Notes: generated by a model not told the origin, from the sequence alone. A stretch of DNA of 17,808 nt from an uncultured Clostridia bacterium (GCA_937915565.1 CALDMH010000125.1:1-17808), one strand, 5' to 3'. Shown: positions 1-6,315, counted from the stretch's first letter. Translations and numbers: made by a program.

Positions 1-81
1 TTAAAAGAGTGCGCAAAGGAGATTTCTTTCGGGGAATTATATCCGTCCCCGCTCGGCTTCGGAAAGGGCGTTTTGAAATAA
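1..81 (+). CDS. possible 3' tail of an upstream gene (partial)
   Basis: From base 1, frame 1 is open for 26 codons and ends at TAA 79-81, with a tail reading ...SFGELYPSPLGFGKGVLK. Frame 3 is also open from base 3 to TGA 135-137, and its second half (...FEIKAGDDLSFFRVL...) looks equally protein-like. Either could be the real C-terminus, or a frameshift near base 62 could join the two. No family is recognisable from so short a piece. The hairpin at 214-243 would suit the end of this upstream transcript. Confidence 0.3.
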   Translation, partial: LKECAKEISFGELYPSPLGFGKGVLK

Positions 82-148
82 AAGCGGGCGACGATTTGTC
101 GTTCTTCCGAGTTCTTGCTTGTAATGGATTTTTGTGAAAACGCGGAGA

Positions 149-184
149 TAATCGACTTATAGGCCGACTTTTGAACGGTGATGC
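149..184 (+). repeat. dispersed conserved element, copy 1
   Basis: The 16-mer TAATCGACTTATAGGC (149-164) is followed, after exactly 14 bases, by TGATGC (179-184). The same arrangement, with the same 14-base gap, occurs at 4886-4921 in the same orientation. GAAAACG precedes both, 6 bases upstream here and 5 in the other copy. A strong hairpin follows each copy (214-243 here, 4923-4966 there). Both lie just downstream of a gene end. Function is unknown; a 3'UTR element, a small RNA or an intergenic repeat family are all possible. Confidence 0.6.
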
Positions 185-213
185 TGTTAAAACGCCGAAA
201 CAAACGAATTTAA

Positions 214-243
214 AAGGCTCGCGGAAAATTTTCCGCGAGCCTT
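214..243 (+). terminator. palindromic hairpin, probable rho-independent terminator
   Basis: This is a perfect 30-base palindrome: AAGGCTCGCGGAAAA (214-228) is the reverse complement of 229-243. The GC-rich outer stem is followed by TTATCTTTC, a short and imperfect T-rich tract. It probably ends the transcript of the gene whose tail lies at 1-81 or 3-137. A conserved element sits 29 bases upstream. Confidence 0.55.
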
Positions 244-299
244 ATCTTTCGCTTGAATATTATTTAGTAAAACCTTCAATTTAATTGTCGCGTCGTTGT

Positions 300-421
300 G
301 TCGACGCGCAGTTGAGTTGTTGCACAGTCGCTTTGCCGTGTAGTTGAGTTGATGTACAGTCGCTTTGCCGCGTAGTTTGTTTTCGTGTCGTCGCGTTGCC
401 ATATAATTGCGTCGACGCGCA
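300..421. repeat. 32-bp tandem repeats flanked by GTCGACGCGCA
   Basis: Two near-identical 32-base units, 310-341 and 342-373 (shared cores AGTTGAGTTG and ACAGTCGCTTTGCCG), are followed by a decayed third unit (about 374-405, core GTCGCGTTGCC). The undecamer GTCGACGCGCA occurs on both sides, at 300-310 and 411-421, in the same orientation. The minus strand is open here for 88 codons, but that follows from the repeat and has no ribosome binding site. It looks like a dispersed intergenic repeat rather than a gene. The rest of 244-453 shows nothing else I can support. Confidence 0.65.
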
Positions 422-455
422 TTTGCTCGTGAGTTCGGCAAAAAAATTCTCAAAA

Positions 456-495
456 AAAGCAGTTAGGCATTGCTAACTGCTTTGATTTTTAAATT
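456..495 (+). terminator. strong hairpin terminator, possibly bidirectional
   Basis: AAAGCAGTTAG (456-466) pairs perfectly with CTAACTGCTTT (473-483) around a 6-base loop. It is followed by GATTTTTAAATTTTT on the + strand. On the left, runs of A (435-441, 452-458) would give a U-tract on the minus strand. It insulates the downstream gene from upstream transcription. Its 3' arm overlaps the -35 box of the next promoter. Confidence 0.75.
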
Positions 496-509
496 TTTCG
501 TGCTATAAT
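482..509 (+). promoter_or_regulatory. sigma-A type promoter for the gene at 539
   Basis: TTGATT (482-487) and TATAAT (504-509) are separated by 16 bases. A TG one base before the -10 box (501-502) gives an extended -10. The expected start of transcription is about 516, leaving a leader of some 23 bases before the start codon, with AGGAG at 528-532. The -35 overlaps the terminator stem. Confidence 0.75.
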
Positions 510-538
510 GAGGGCGAAAAAATGAAAAGGAGCGATTT

Positions 539-1174
539 ATGTCACCGATTGCAATAAAAATATTTTTGGCGATTGCCTGCGCGGGGCATATTCTTTGTTG
601 CTTTTGCGACAGGGCAATAACGTACACGCCAAACGGAAGATTCGGATTTAACGATTTGAACGATAACGAGCGACTTGCCGCGTTGTTCGAGGGTTCGTCG
701 AAGAAAAGGCAGATGTTTTCCATTCTCGGCGGCATACTTGCGCTTGCGATGACGAGTTTGGGTTACGTTGCGCTGTGCAGTTACGTTGCGTCGTATTCCG
801 CCGCGTGCGGCATCGTTCTGCTCGTTTCTTTTGCGCCTTTTATAGTCGCAGGAGCGGCGCATCACGTTTTTTGCGGCGCGGTCGAATGGTTTTATATAAG
901 GCTCGGGAGAACGGAAGAAGCGCGGAAAGTTATAGTTGAATTTTTCAAAAAAACGCTGCCTGCTATGTACGTTTGTTTTATCGGGCTTATGATTTTTGCG
1001 GTGACGCTGTTCGTCGCGATAATTACGGGCACAACGGGTTTGCCGCGTTGGGCGTGCGTGTTCAACGTTTTGCCGATGTTCATCGTAATTCTTCCTTTTC
1101 GGCTCGTCGGTTCGTTCAATATTGCAAGCGCGGCGCAGTTTTTGGGTTTATTTATCGTGTTTTGCGCAATTTAA
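539..1174 (+). CDS. multi-pass membrane protein of unknown function
   Basis: The protein has 211 residues. The start is set by AGGAG at 528-532, six bases upstream, and by the consensus promoter above. Hydrophobic segments lie at about residues 3-22, 60-82, 85-108, 138-162, 172-190 and 194-210, so about six membrane spans are likely. Between spans 1 and 2 is a polar loop with an acidic run (NDLNDNERL). There is no recognisable catalytic motif. The fold pattern (a short D-containing first span, then a six-span bundle) recalls the uncharacterised DUF6796-type membrane proteins, but that is only a suggestion. The last codons and stop are duplicated as a 21-bp direct repeat just downstream. The gene is followed 59 bases later by the ATC-hydrolase gene and may be cotranscribed with it. 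Confidence 0.8.
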   Translation: MSPIAIKIFLAIACAGHILCCFCDRAITYTPNGRFGFNDLNDNERLAALFEGSSKKRQMFSILGGILALAMTSLGYVALCSYVASYSAACGIVLLVSFAPFIVAGAAHHVFCGAVEWFYIRLGRTEEARKVIVEFFKKTLPAMYVCFIGLMIFAVTLFVAIITGTTGLPRWACVFNVLPMFIVILPFRLVGSFNIASAAQFLGLFIVFCAI

Positions 1175-1197
1175 AGAACGTTTTGCGCAATTTAAAG
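1159..1197 (+). repeat. 21-bp direct duplication spanning a stop codon
   Basis: GTTTTGCGCAATTTAAAG (18 bases, apart from position 1160 reading as part of GTGTTT in frame) occurs at 1159-1176 and again at 1180-1197, offset by 21 bases. The offset is a multiple of three, so both copies carry an in-frame TAA. The first ends the membrane protein at 1174; the second sits at 1193-1195. It is a simple tandem duplication at the gene end. Confidence 0.7.
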
Positions 1198-1233
1198 GCC
1201 GGAAAGACGTTCGGTATCAGAAATTAAAAAAAT

Positions 1234-1935
1234 ATGAAAAATAAAGATTTGCGGTTTGATAGAAATTGTCACGTTTTATATTCCAAGGCGTGCGAAAAAG
1301 AGATAAAAAAGAAAATTGCTCTTCATTTTCCGGAGGAAAAGCGTGAGAAAGTCTGGACGAAGGTTCAGCTTCGATACGTTGAATACTTGAAGAAATGGCG
1401 CACCGATTTGGGCGGTAAGAAGAATTTTCACAACGGCAAAGGCGGAACTTACGATTGCATTGCGATAATGACGTACTATTCCGTTTGCAAAGCCGTTACG
1501 AATTTTCGCGAGATAGAGGAAATGGAGGAAAATCTTATCCTGCCGGCGTTCGGGAAACTCAAATTCGTGAACTGCAACAAGCCGTTCTGGAAGAAATTGA
1601 CGTACGGCGCGTTTACGACCGCGAAGAAAAAATGCGATAAGTGGCACGATTACGAAATGAACGTTGCGCCTTACGAGAATGACAAACCTATTTATTACGA
1701 ATTTACCGCTTGTCCCGTGGCGCAGTTCGCAAAGCAATTCGGGCTTACGGAAATTATGCCCGCGCTTTGCAACGTGGATTATAAATCTATGGAGTTAATC
1801 TGCGCAAAGCTTATAAGAACGGGCACTTGCGTGGACGGCGATAGATGCGACTATACGATTTGCGGCGATAAGAACGAATTTGTTTCCAAGCACCCCGAAT
1901 ATACCGACGAAAAGGGGTTCAGAAGAAATAAATAA
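1234..1935 (+). CDS. L-2-amino-thiazoline-4-carboxylic acid hydrolase family protein
   Basis: The protein has 233 residues, matching the ATC hydrolase family (PF14196). The diagnostic C-terminal half is clear: YYEFTACPVAQFAKQFGLTE (residues 154-173, Cys160), PALCNVDY (Cys179, Asp182), LIRTGTC (Cys199) and CDYTICGDK (Cys205, Cys210). The named activity, known from pseudomonads, opens the thiazoline ring of L-ATC on the way to L-cysteine. The family is widespread in gut anaerobes, where the substrate is mostly unproven, so the exact reaction here is inference. The N-terminal half is basic and cytoplasmic, with no signal peptide. There is no Shine-Dalgarno in front of the ATG, only an A-rich stretch, so translation may be weak or coupled. 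The alpha/beta hydrolase gene follows after 30 bases. Confidence 0.88.
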   Translation: MKNKDLRFDRNCHVLYSKACEKEIKKKIALHFPEEKREKVWTKVQLRYVEYLKKWRTDLGGKKNFHNGKGGTYDCIAIMTYYSVCKAVTNFREIEEMEENLILPAFGKLKFVNCNKPFWKKLTYGAFTTAKKKCDKWHDYEMNVAPYENDKPIYYEFTACPVAQFAKQFGLTEIMPALCNVDYKSMELICAKLIRTGTCVDGDRCDYTICGDKNEFVSKHPEYTDEKGFRRNK

Positions 1936-1965
1936 TATAGGGGCTTAATAGGAGGGATAAATAAT

Positions 1966-2742
1966 ATGTTGTTTGAAACCCGAGGCGAAAAAGGCAATCT
2001 CACAGTGTTGTTTTTCCACGCGATGGGCGTGACGGGCAAGAGCAGCGAGCGCGTTGCCAAGCATTTAAAAGACGATTACTTTTGCGTTATGCCCACTTCG
2101 ACCGTATATTGCGCGGGGCAGCGATACGTTTCAAAAGCGGACGAAATCCGTCAAATCGAGGAGTTTTTGAAAGAGAACGAAGTGAAGGAAATCGCTCTCG
2201 TCGTGGCTTCGTCAATCGGAGCGGACCTTGCCGTCGCATTTTTATCTCAAACGAAATTGCCTGTGAAGCACGCTTTTTTCGACGGCGGTCAGTTTGCAAA
2301 AATCAACGGGTTTACGCGTGGAATTCTCGTCCCGTTCTTGTATTTCGCGATAAAGAGCATATATAAACGTAACGGACAAAATCTCGGCAAAATTATGTGG
2401 TGCGACGACGACGCGATAAAGCCGTATTTCGTTGAAGCGGGGAAAAATTTAACTTATGGCAATATGCGCCGACAAATGGCGGACAGTTTGGAAAACAAGC
2501 CGTTTCCGAGCCTTAGCCGAGAATTGCAGGAACGTTCGTTTTTTGAATTCGGCAGCGCGGAAGACCATTTCAAATATCGCGCGGACGTGATGAAATCTTA
2601 TCCGTATGCGCATTTCCCGACGTTTGAGGGATATAATCATATGCAGTATCAAATTCGGAATCCCGAAGGATTTGCCGAAATGCTTCGCGTCGTTATGTCA
2701 GCCGAGAATAAAACGAACCGTGGTCTGACGGCGTGTTTTTGA
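1966..2742 (+). CDS. alpha/beta hydrolase fold protein
   Basis: The protein has 258 residues; GGAGGG (1951-1956) lies nine bases before the ATG. The strand-turn FFHAMG (16-21) fits the oxyanion region of alpha/beta hydrolases. The nucleophile elbow is A81-S-S83-I-G85, a GxSxG variant with Ala for the first Gly and Ser83 as likely nucleophile. H225 in GYNHMQY is the likely catalytic His. The acid is uncertain; E199/D200 are candidates. There is no signal peptide, so it should be cytoplasmic. The last residues (RGLTACF) and the stop codon lie inside the left arm of an inverted-repeat element (2723-2945), so the native C-terminus seems to have been replaced. Substrate is unknown; an esterase or lyase-type hydrolase are both possible. 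Confidence 0.8.
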   Translation: MLFETRGEKGNLTVLFFHAMGVTGKSSERVAKHLKDDYFCVMPTSTVYCAGQRYVSKADEIRQIEEFLKENEVKEIALVVASSIGADLAVAFLSQTKLPVKHAFFDGGQFAKINGFTRGILVPFLYFAIKSIYKRNGQNLGKIMWCDDDAIKPYFVEAGKNLTYGNMRRQMADSLENKPFPSLSRELQERSFFEFGSAEDHFKYRADVMKSYPYAHFPTFEGYNHMQYQIRNPEGFAEMLRVVMSAENKTNRGLTACF

Positions 2743-2945
2743 CTAATACTTCGTTACGCTCACGGCTTATACGTCAAGTATTAACCCGTTCGCGTGCCTT
2801 GTCTTAGCCTAAAAACCCGCCGTCGGACTTGCAAGCAACCAAAACGCCGATATTTTTGACGATTTTTGGTGAAGGCGAGCGCAGACGTACTCGACGTACT
2901 TCAAGCGAGAATTTGACAAAAAGCGCGGAAATTGCGGCGTTTTGG
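2723..2945. repeat. intergenic element made of two imperfect palindromes
   Basis: The outer arms 2723-2745 and 2805-2828 are imperfect inverted repeats (about 20 of 24 positions pair; core GACGGCG..GTTTTT against AAAAAC..CGCCGTC). They enclose a second pair, TAATACTT (2744-2751) and AAGTATTA (2776-2783). A second unit follows, bounded by the perfect 11-mer pair CCAAAACGCCG (2839-2849) and CGGCGTTTTGG (2935-2945), with GACGTAC repeated near its centre (2884-2890, 2893-2899). No protein is encoded. The layout suggests a foldback or MITE-like dispersed repeat. It fills most of the 280-base gap between the two genes. Confidence 0.6.
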
Positions 2946-3022
2946 CAAGGTTTGGTTTATTCTTGGCTGGCATAGGGCAAAATAAACTTCCAGACTTATC
3001 GTTTTTAAAGGAGGAATAAATT

Positions 3023-3865
3023 ATGAAATATCATATCGAGAGAAACACGGTGCAGGAAACGCTCGTCATTCCGCTTTACGGAAGAATGGTTTGCTCCGAG
3101 CTTTTCCCCAATCTTTATCGCGACGAAACCGCCGCAAAACTTATGGAAAAAGTAGATTACGATTTTTCCGCTTTGGAAAAGCAGTCGAAAAAAACGATGT
3201 ATAAGTTTGGTTTTTTAGAGGTTGCTATGCGGCAAAACGACCTCGCTATCGAGATTGAGGAATATCTTAAAGAGAATCCGAAGGCGGCGGTGGTGAATCT
3301 TGGTTGCGGTTTGGATAACACGGGCAGAAGATGCGACAACGGAGAATGTAAAATTTACAATCTTGATTTTCCCGACGTTATAAGCGTGCGCAACGAGCTT
3401 CTTCCCGCAGGCGAGCGTGAGGAAAACGTCGCTTGCGATTTAAACGACACGTCCTGGTTCGATAAGATAGACGCGAGCGGCGGGGCGGTGTTTTTCGCTT
3501 CCGGGGTGTTTTATTATTTTATGACGGAGCAGGTGAAAGAACTCGTTTGCAAAATGGCGGAGGCGTTTCCCTGCGGAAAACTCGTTTTCGACGCCGCTAA
3601 TAAAAAGGCGGGCAACTTGCTCAGGAAAACGTGGCTTAAAGTTGTTAAAATCAAAGACGTCAGTTCGTTTTTCGCCGTTTCAAAGGCAGAAAAGGAATTA
3701 CCTCTTTGGAGCGATAAAATCGTCGTTTCGAGCCGAGGATATATGCTCGGTTACAACGATTTGAAAGATTCCTCGGTCAGCGGGATTTTCAGATTTTTGG
3801 CAAAGCTCGGCGACGGGTTTATGAAAATGCAAATTGTAAGAATCGATTTTAAGGAGAGAATATGA
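3023..3865 (+). CDS. class I SAM-dependent O-methyltransferase, leucine carboxyl methyltransferase/TcmP type
   Basis: The protein has 280 residues; an ideal AAAGGAGG (3007-3014) lies eight bases before the ATG. The SAM-binding motif I is VVNLGCGLDNTG (90-101), the form typical of the LCM/TcmP family (PF04072). YNLDFPDV follows as the acidic motif at the end of beta-2, then CDLNDTSWFD (138-147) and the GVFYYF segment. The N-terminal helical cap (ETLVIPLYGRM, FPNLYRDETA) also fits the family, whose members methylate carboxyl or hydroxyl groups of small molecules. Length is normal. The stop overlaps the next start by four bases (ATGA, 3862-3865), so it is translationally coupled to the BAAT-like hydrolase and the two probably act on a common substrate. 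The substrate cannot be read from sequence. Confidence 0.87.
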   Translation: MKYHIERNTVQETLVIPLYGRMVCSELFPNLYRDETAAKLMEKVDYDFSALEKQSKKTMYKFGFLEVAMRQNDLAIEIEEYLKENPKAAVVNLGCGLDNTGRRCDNGECKIYNLDFPDVISVRNELLPAGEREENVACDLNDTSWFDKIDASGGAVFFASGVFYYFMTEQVKELVCKMAEAFPCGKLVFDAANKKAGNLLRKTWLKVVKIKDVSSFFAVSKAEKELPLWSDKIVVSSRGYMLGYNDLKDSSVSGIFRFLAKLGDGFMKMQIVRIDFKERI

Positions 3866-4791
3866 ATCACGTTCATTTCGACGTTGACGCCGACGGGTTC
3901 TACGGCGCGTATTGGAAATGCAAAAAGGAAACGAACTGTGCGATTATCGCTATGCTCGGGGACGACCCCGAGGATTATATGGCGAAATCCTGCGTGAAAT
4001 GGCTGGCAAAAAAGGGCGTGAACGTTCTTACGATGTCGCCTGCGAAAAAGAATTACAGCCATCACAATTATCCGCTTGAAAGAATAGAAACCGCGATAAA
4101 ATGGCTTAAAAACAACGGAAACGAGAAAATCGGCATAACGGGGGCTTCCACAACCGGAACGCTTGCGCTTACGGCCGCTTCGCTTTTTCCGGATATAACT
4201 CTCACGATAGCGATGACGCCGAGCGACTTTATCTGGCAGGGCTTCGAGCAGGGCAAAAAAGACGGTTGCGACGAGTGGCCGATAGAGGGCGAATCGTTGT
4301 TCACTTATCGCGGCAAGCCGCTCCCGTATATGCCGTTTTGCTATAAGCACCCCGAATATTGGAACGTCGTAAGGGAAGAATCGAAGCGCACGGGAAATAT
4401 GACGGCTTCGCGCAAGCTTTTTGAGGATTCCGAAGCGGCGCACCCGATTACCGAGGACGAATTTATAAAAGTCGAAAACGTAAAGGGCAAATTGCTTATG
4501 ATTGGCGCGGCGGACGACGCTTTGTGGAACGCGGCCAAATACGTTAAAAGAGCGGAGGAGCGTTTGGCTCGCACTCCGCACGAATGTGACGTGGAAGCGG
4601 TTACTTATGAACACGGCACGCATTTCGTCTTTCCGCAAAGCTTGTTGAAAACGATATTCCCCGTCGGCTCGGGGCTTGTTTTGAAAATTATGTTCAAAGC
4701 GGCGAAAGAATATCCGAAGGAATGTCTTGCAACGAGAATCGACATAGAGCGCAGAGTGATAAAAGCCATAGAGGAGTGGGAAAGAAAATGA
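3862..4791 (+). CDS. BAAT-C-like acyl-CoA thioester hydrolase/alpha-beta hydrolase
   Basis: The protein has 309 residues. The start at 3862 is supported by AAGGAG (3851-3856) and the 4-bp overlap with the methyltransferase gene. It resembles the C-terminal hydrolase domain of bile acid-CoA:amino acid N-acyltransferase/acyl-CoA thioesterases (BAAT_C, PF08840). The elbow is I-G-I-T-G94-A-S96-T-T-G, with Ser96 as nucleophile. The acid loop is GAADDALW (D218/D219), and the His is in EHGTHFVFP (H254). These are the three expected triad positions in order. The nucleophile elbow has TTG where related proteins have KG or KGG, which may change specificity. There is no signal peptide, so it acts in the cytoplasm. 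A deacylase or thioesterase working with the methyltransferase is the simplest idea, by inference. Confidence 0.78.
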   Translation: MNHVHFDVDADGFYGAYWKCKKETNCAIIAMLGDDPEDYMAKSCVKWLAKKGVNVLTMSPAKKNYSHHNYPLERIETAIKWLKNNGNEKIGITGASTTGTLALTAASLFPDITLTIAMTPSDFIWQGFEQGKKDGCDEWPIEGESLFTYRGKPLPYMPFCYKHPEYWNVVREESKRTGNMTASRKLFEDSEAAHPITEDEFIKVENVKGKLLMIGAADDALWNAAKYVKRAEERLARTPHECDVEAVTYEHGTHFVFPQSLLKTIFPVGSGLVLKIMFKAAKEYPKECLATRIDIERRVIKAIEEWERK

Positions 4792-4885
4792 ACTACGGGT
4801 TTATTCGGTTACAGAAAGACCACAAAGCGTAAACGTATAAATCGGCGTTGCAAAAACATTGTTATTGAACGTCGAAAACGTCCGT

Positions 4886-4921
4886 TAATCGACTTATAGG
4901 CGCATTTTCGGCGTGTGATGC
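4886..4921 (+). repeat. dispersed conserved element, copy 2
   Basis: TAATCGACTTATAGGC (4886-4901), a 14-base gap, then TGATGC (4916-4921): the same layout as 149-184. GAAAACG precedes it at 4874-4880. It lies about 95 bases after the BAAT-like gene and is followed at once by a perfect 19-bp hairpin. The intervening 14 bases differ apart from a TTTT run, so the spacing is conserved more than the sequence. Confidence 0.6.
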
Positions 4922-4922
4922 C

Positions 4923-4966
4923 TTGGCCGCAGGCGATTGCGCTCGAACGCAATCGCCTGCGGCCAA
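4923..4966. terminator. perfect 19-bp hairpin, transcript-end structure
   Basis: TTGGCCGCAGGCGATTGCG (4923-4941) is exactly complementary to 4948-4966, with the 6-base loop CTCGAA. The stem is very stable, but no T-run follows (ATGAGCCG instead), so it is not a textbook terminator. It may protect or end the mRNA of the region 2 genes, or be part of the repeat element directly upstream. Confidence 0.5.
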
Positions 4967-5092
4967 ATGAGCCGTTTATATTGACGGTAAGCGATTTGCT
5001 CTCGTCCGGATTTTTTTTTCGGCGGCAACGAATGAAATCCCCGTCATAGACTTCCTGCCGAAAAATTTCGCCGTAAAATTTTTCAAAAAGTA

Positions 5093-5121
5093 TTGACAAA
5101 CGAAAATTTATATGGTAATAT
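5093..5121 (+). promoter_or_regulatory. sigma-A type promoter of the LacI-family gene
   Basis: A perfect -35 TTGACA (5093-5098) and TAATAT (5116-5121) are 17 bases apart. Transcription should begin near 5128, so the palindrome at 5137-5150 lies just downstream of the start, where a bound repressor would block elongation or promoter clearance. Confidence 0.8.
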
Positions 5122-5136
5122 GTCCTTGAAGATAAA

Positions 5137-5150
5137 TTTACTCGGGTAAA
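5137..5150. promoter_or_regulatory. LacI-family operator, site A (autoregulation)
   Basis: TTTACTCGGGTAAA is an imperfect palindrome with the central CG typical of LacI-family operators. It matches site B (6301-6314) in the pattern TTTACNCGNGTAAA. It sits between the promoter and the start codon of the regulator gene. Assigning it to this regulator is inference from position and from the shared pattern. Confidence 0.7.
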
Positions 5151-5167
5151 AAACAAGGGGACGCAAG

Positions 5168-6172
5168 ATGACGACGAGAAAAGACGTTGCGAAATTGGCG
5201 GGAGTATCGGTTGCTACGGTATCGAACGTGCTTTCAAACAGACTCACCGTTTCGGAAGAAAAAGCCGAAAGAGTGCGTGCCGCGGCTAAACAACTCAATT
5301 ACTTTCCCAATCACACGGCGAGAAGTCTGTCGCTCGGGCTTTCTTATCATATCGGCGTCATTATAAACGAATTTACCAATCCGTATCATATGGAAATCGT
5401 GCAGTACGTCGGCAAATACGTCACCGCGCACGGGTTTATGATGACGGTTTTCGATTTTCAGGAGGACGCCAACACCGTATTCAGATTTTTGGGCGAAAGG
5501 CAGTTCGACGCGCTCGTCAACTTTTCCTCCAACGTTTATTCGGAAGAGCTTCTCAAAATGCTTAAAGACAGGGGAACGATTCTCGTAAACTTCGCAAACG
5601 TAAGCGATATAGAGGTCCATCACGACGTGACCGGCGCGATGGAGGACTGTATGAGAAAATTAAGCTCCCTCGGCCATAAAAAAGTGGGATACGTCAGCGT
5701 TGTGGACGCTCCCCGTTTTTACGCTGACGAAAGAGGCGCGACGTTCACCGCCCGCCGCAAGGAATTCGGCTTTGACGAGAACGACGATTTTATTCTGTTT
5801 AACGACGATTTTTCAAGGGAATCGGGCGAAACGGGTTACGTTCTTACCAAACGGCTTATGACGGCGCATCCCGAAATAACCGCGCTTTTCGTTATGAACG
5901 ACGTTGCGGCTTTCGGCGCGTTGCGCGCGCTTAAAGAACTCGGTTACAGTTGTCCGGAAGATATTTCGGTTATAGGTTGCGACGATATAATTCTTTCCAA
6001 GGAATACATTCCTTCGCTCACGTCGATTTCTTTCGACAAAGAGGCTTACGGAACGGAAATAGGCAGGAGAATTATTTCAAGAATGAGCGACGGCGCGGAT
6101 TATTCCGGCAATACGTTCATCGTAACCGCCGAAACCGTTTACAGGGAAAGCGTTGCAAAAAGAAGAGATTGA
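5168..6172 (+). CDS. LacI/GalR-family transcriptional regulator
   Basis: The protein has 334 residues, the normal length for the family. The N-terminal helix-turn-helix is at residues 3-24 (RKDVAKLAGVSVATVSNVL). The hinge helix region NYFPNHTARSLS (45-56) follows, and then the periplasmic-binding-protein-like sensor domain (from HIGVIINEFTNPY). The C-terminal part keeps FVMNDVAAFGALRALKELG and the ISVIGCDD block, as in sugar-responsive members. The ribosome binding site AAGGGG (5155-5160) lies seven bases before the ATG. It has its own consensus promoter and a likely operator in its leader, and the second operator lies before the ABC-transporter genes. Together these suggest a repressor of the downstream glycan locus that is released by an imported sugar. 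The ligand cannot be predicted. Confidence 0.93.
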   Translation: MTTRKDVAKLAGVSVATVSNVLSNRLTVSEEKAERVRAAAKQLNYFPNHTARSLSLGLSYHIGVIINEFTNPYHMEIVQYVGKYVTAHGFMMTVFDFQEDANTVFRFLGERQFDALVNFSSNVYSEELLKMLKDRGTILVNFANVSDIEVHHDVTGAMEDCMRKLSSLGHKKVGYVSVVDAPRFYADERGATFTARRKEFGFDENDDFILFNDDFSRESGETGYVLTKRLMTAHPEITALFVMNDVAAFGALRALKELGYSCPEDISVIGCDDIILSKEYIPSLTSISFDKEAYGTEIGRRIISRMSDGADYSGNTFIVTAETVYRESVAKRRD

Positions 6173-6300
6173 GCGGGTTTAGTCGGCCGCGGCTTTCAAG
6201 CGAGAAACGGCGCGCCCGACGAGATAAAAGTTGCAAAATTGCGGGATTGATAAGGGAAAAAAATAAAGCGAAAAAGATGAGCTTATTTTTTTGATAAAAA

Positions 6301-6314
6301 TTTACCCGCGTAAA
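6301..6314. promoter_or_regulatory. LacI-family operator, site B (transporter operon)
   Basis: TTTACCCGCGTAAA, extending to the 16-mer ATTTACCCGCGTAAAT (6300-6315), shares the pattern TTTACNCGNGTAAA with site A. It lies 129 bases after the LacI gene and about 440 bases before the solute-binding protein gene. This implies that the operon promoter is near 6270-6330 and that the leader is transcribed. Confidence 0.7.
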
Positions 6315-6315
6315 T

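Larger units (their letters stand above)
4792..5092. other. intergenic block between the enzyme cluster and the LacI gene
   Basis: No open frame with a ribosome binding site is visible here. The block holds conserved element copy 2 (4886-4921), the 19-bp hairpin (4923-4966) and a weaker 9-bp stem, GAAAAATTT/AAATTTTTC (5060-5084), just upstream of the LacI-gene promoter. The rest shows nothing I can support. Confidence 0.6.

Noticed and set aside
310..405. Repeats considered as a CRISPR array
   Set aside because: The units are head-to-tail with no spacers between them, and there are no cas genes nearby.
187..453. 88-codon minus-strand frame
   Set aside because: It runs across the 32-bp tandem repeats and a terminator, has no ribosome binding site and a basic, low-complexity composition; treated as a repeat by-product.
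3751..4638. 295-codon minus-strand frame
   Set aside because: It is antisense to the well-supported methyltransferase and BAAT-like genes, with Arg/Phe-rich shadow composition and no family features.
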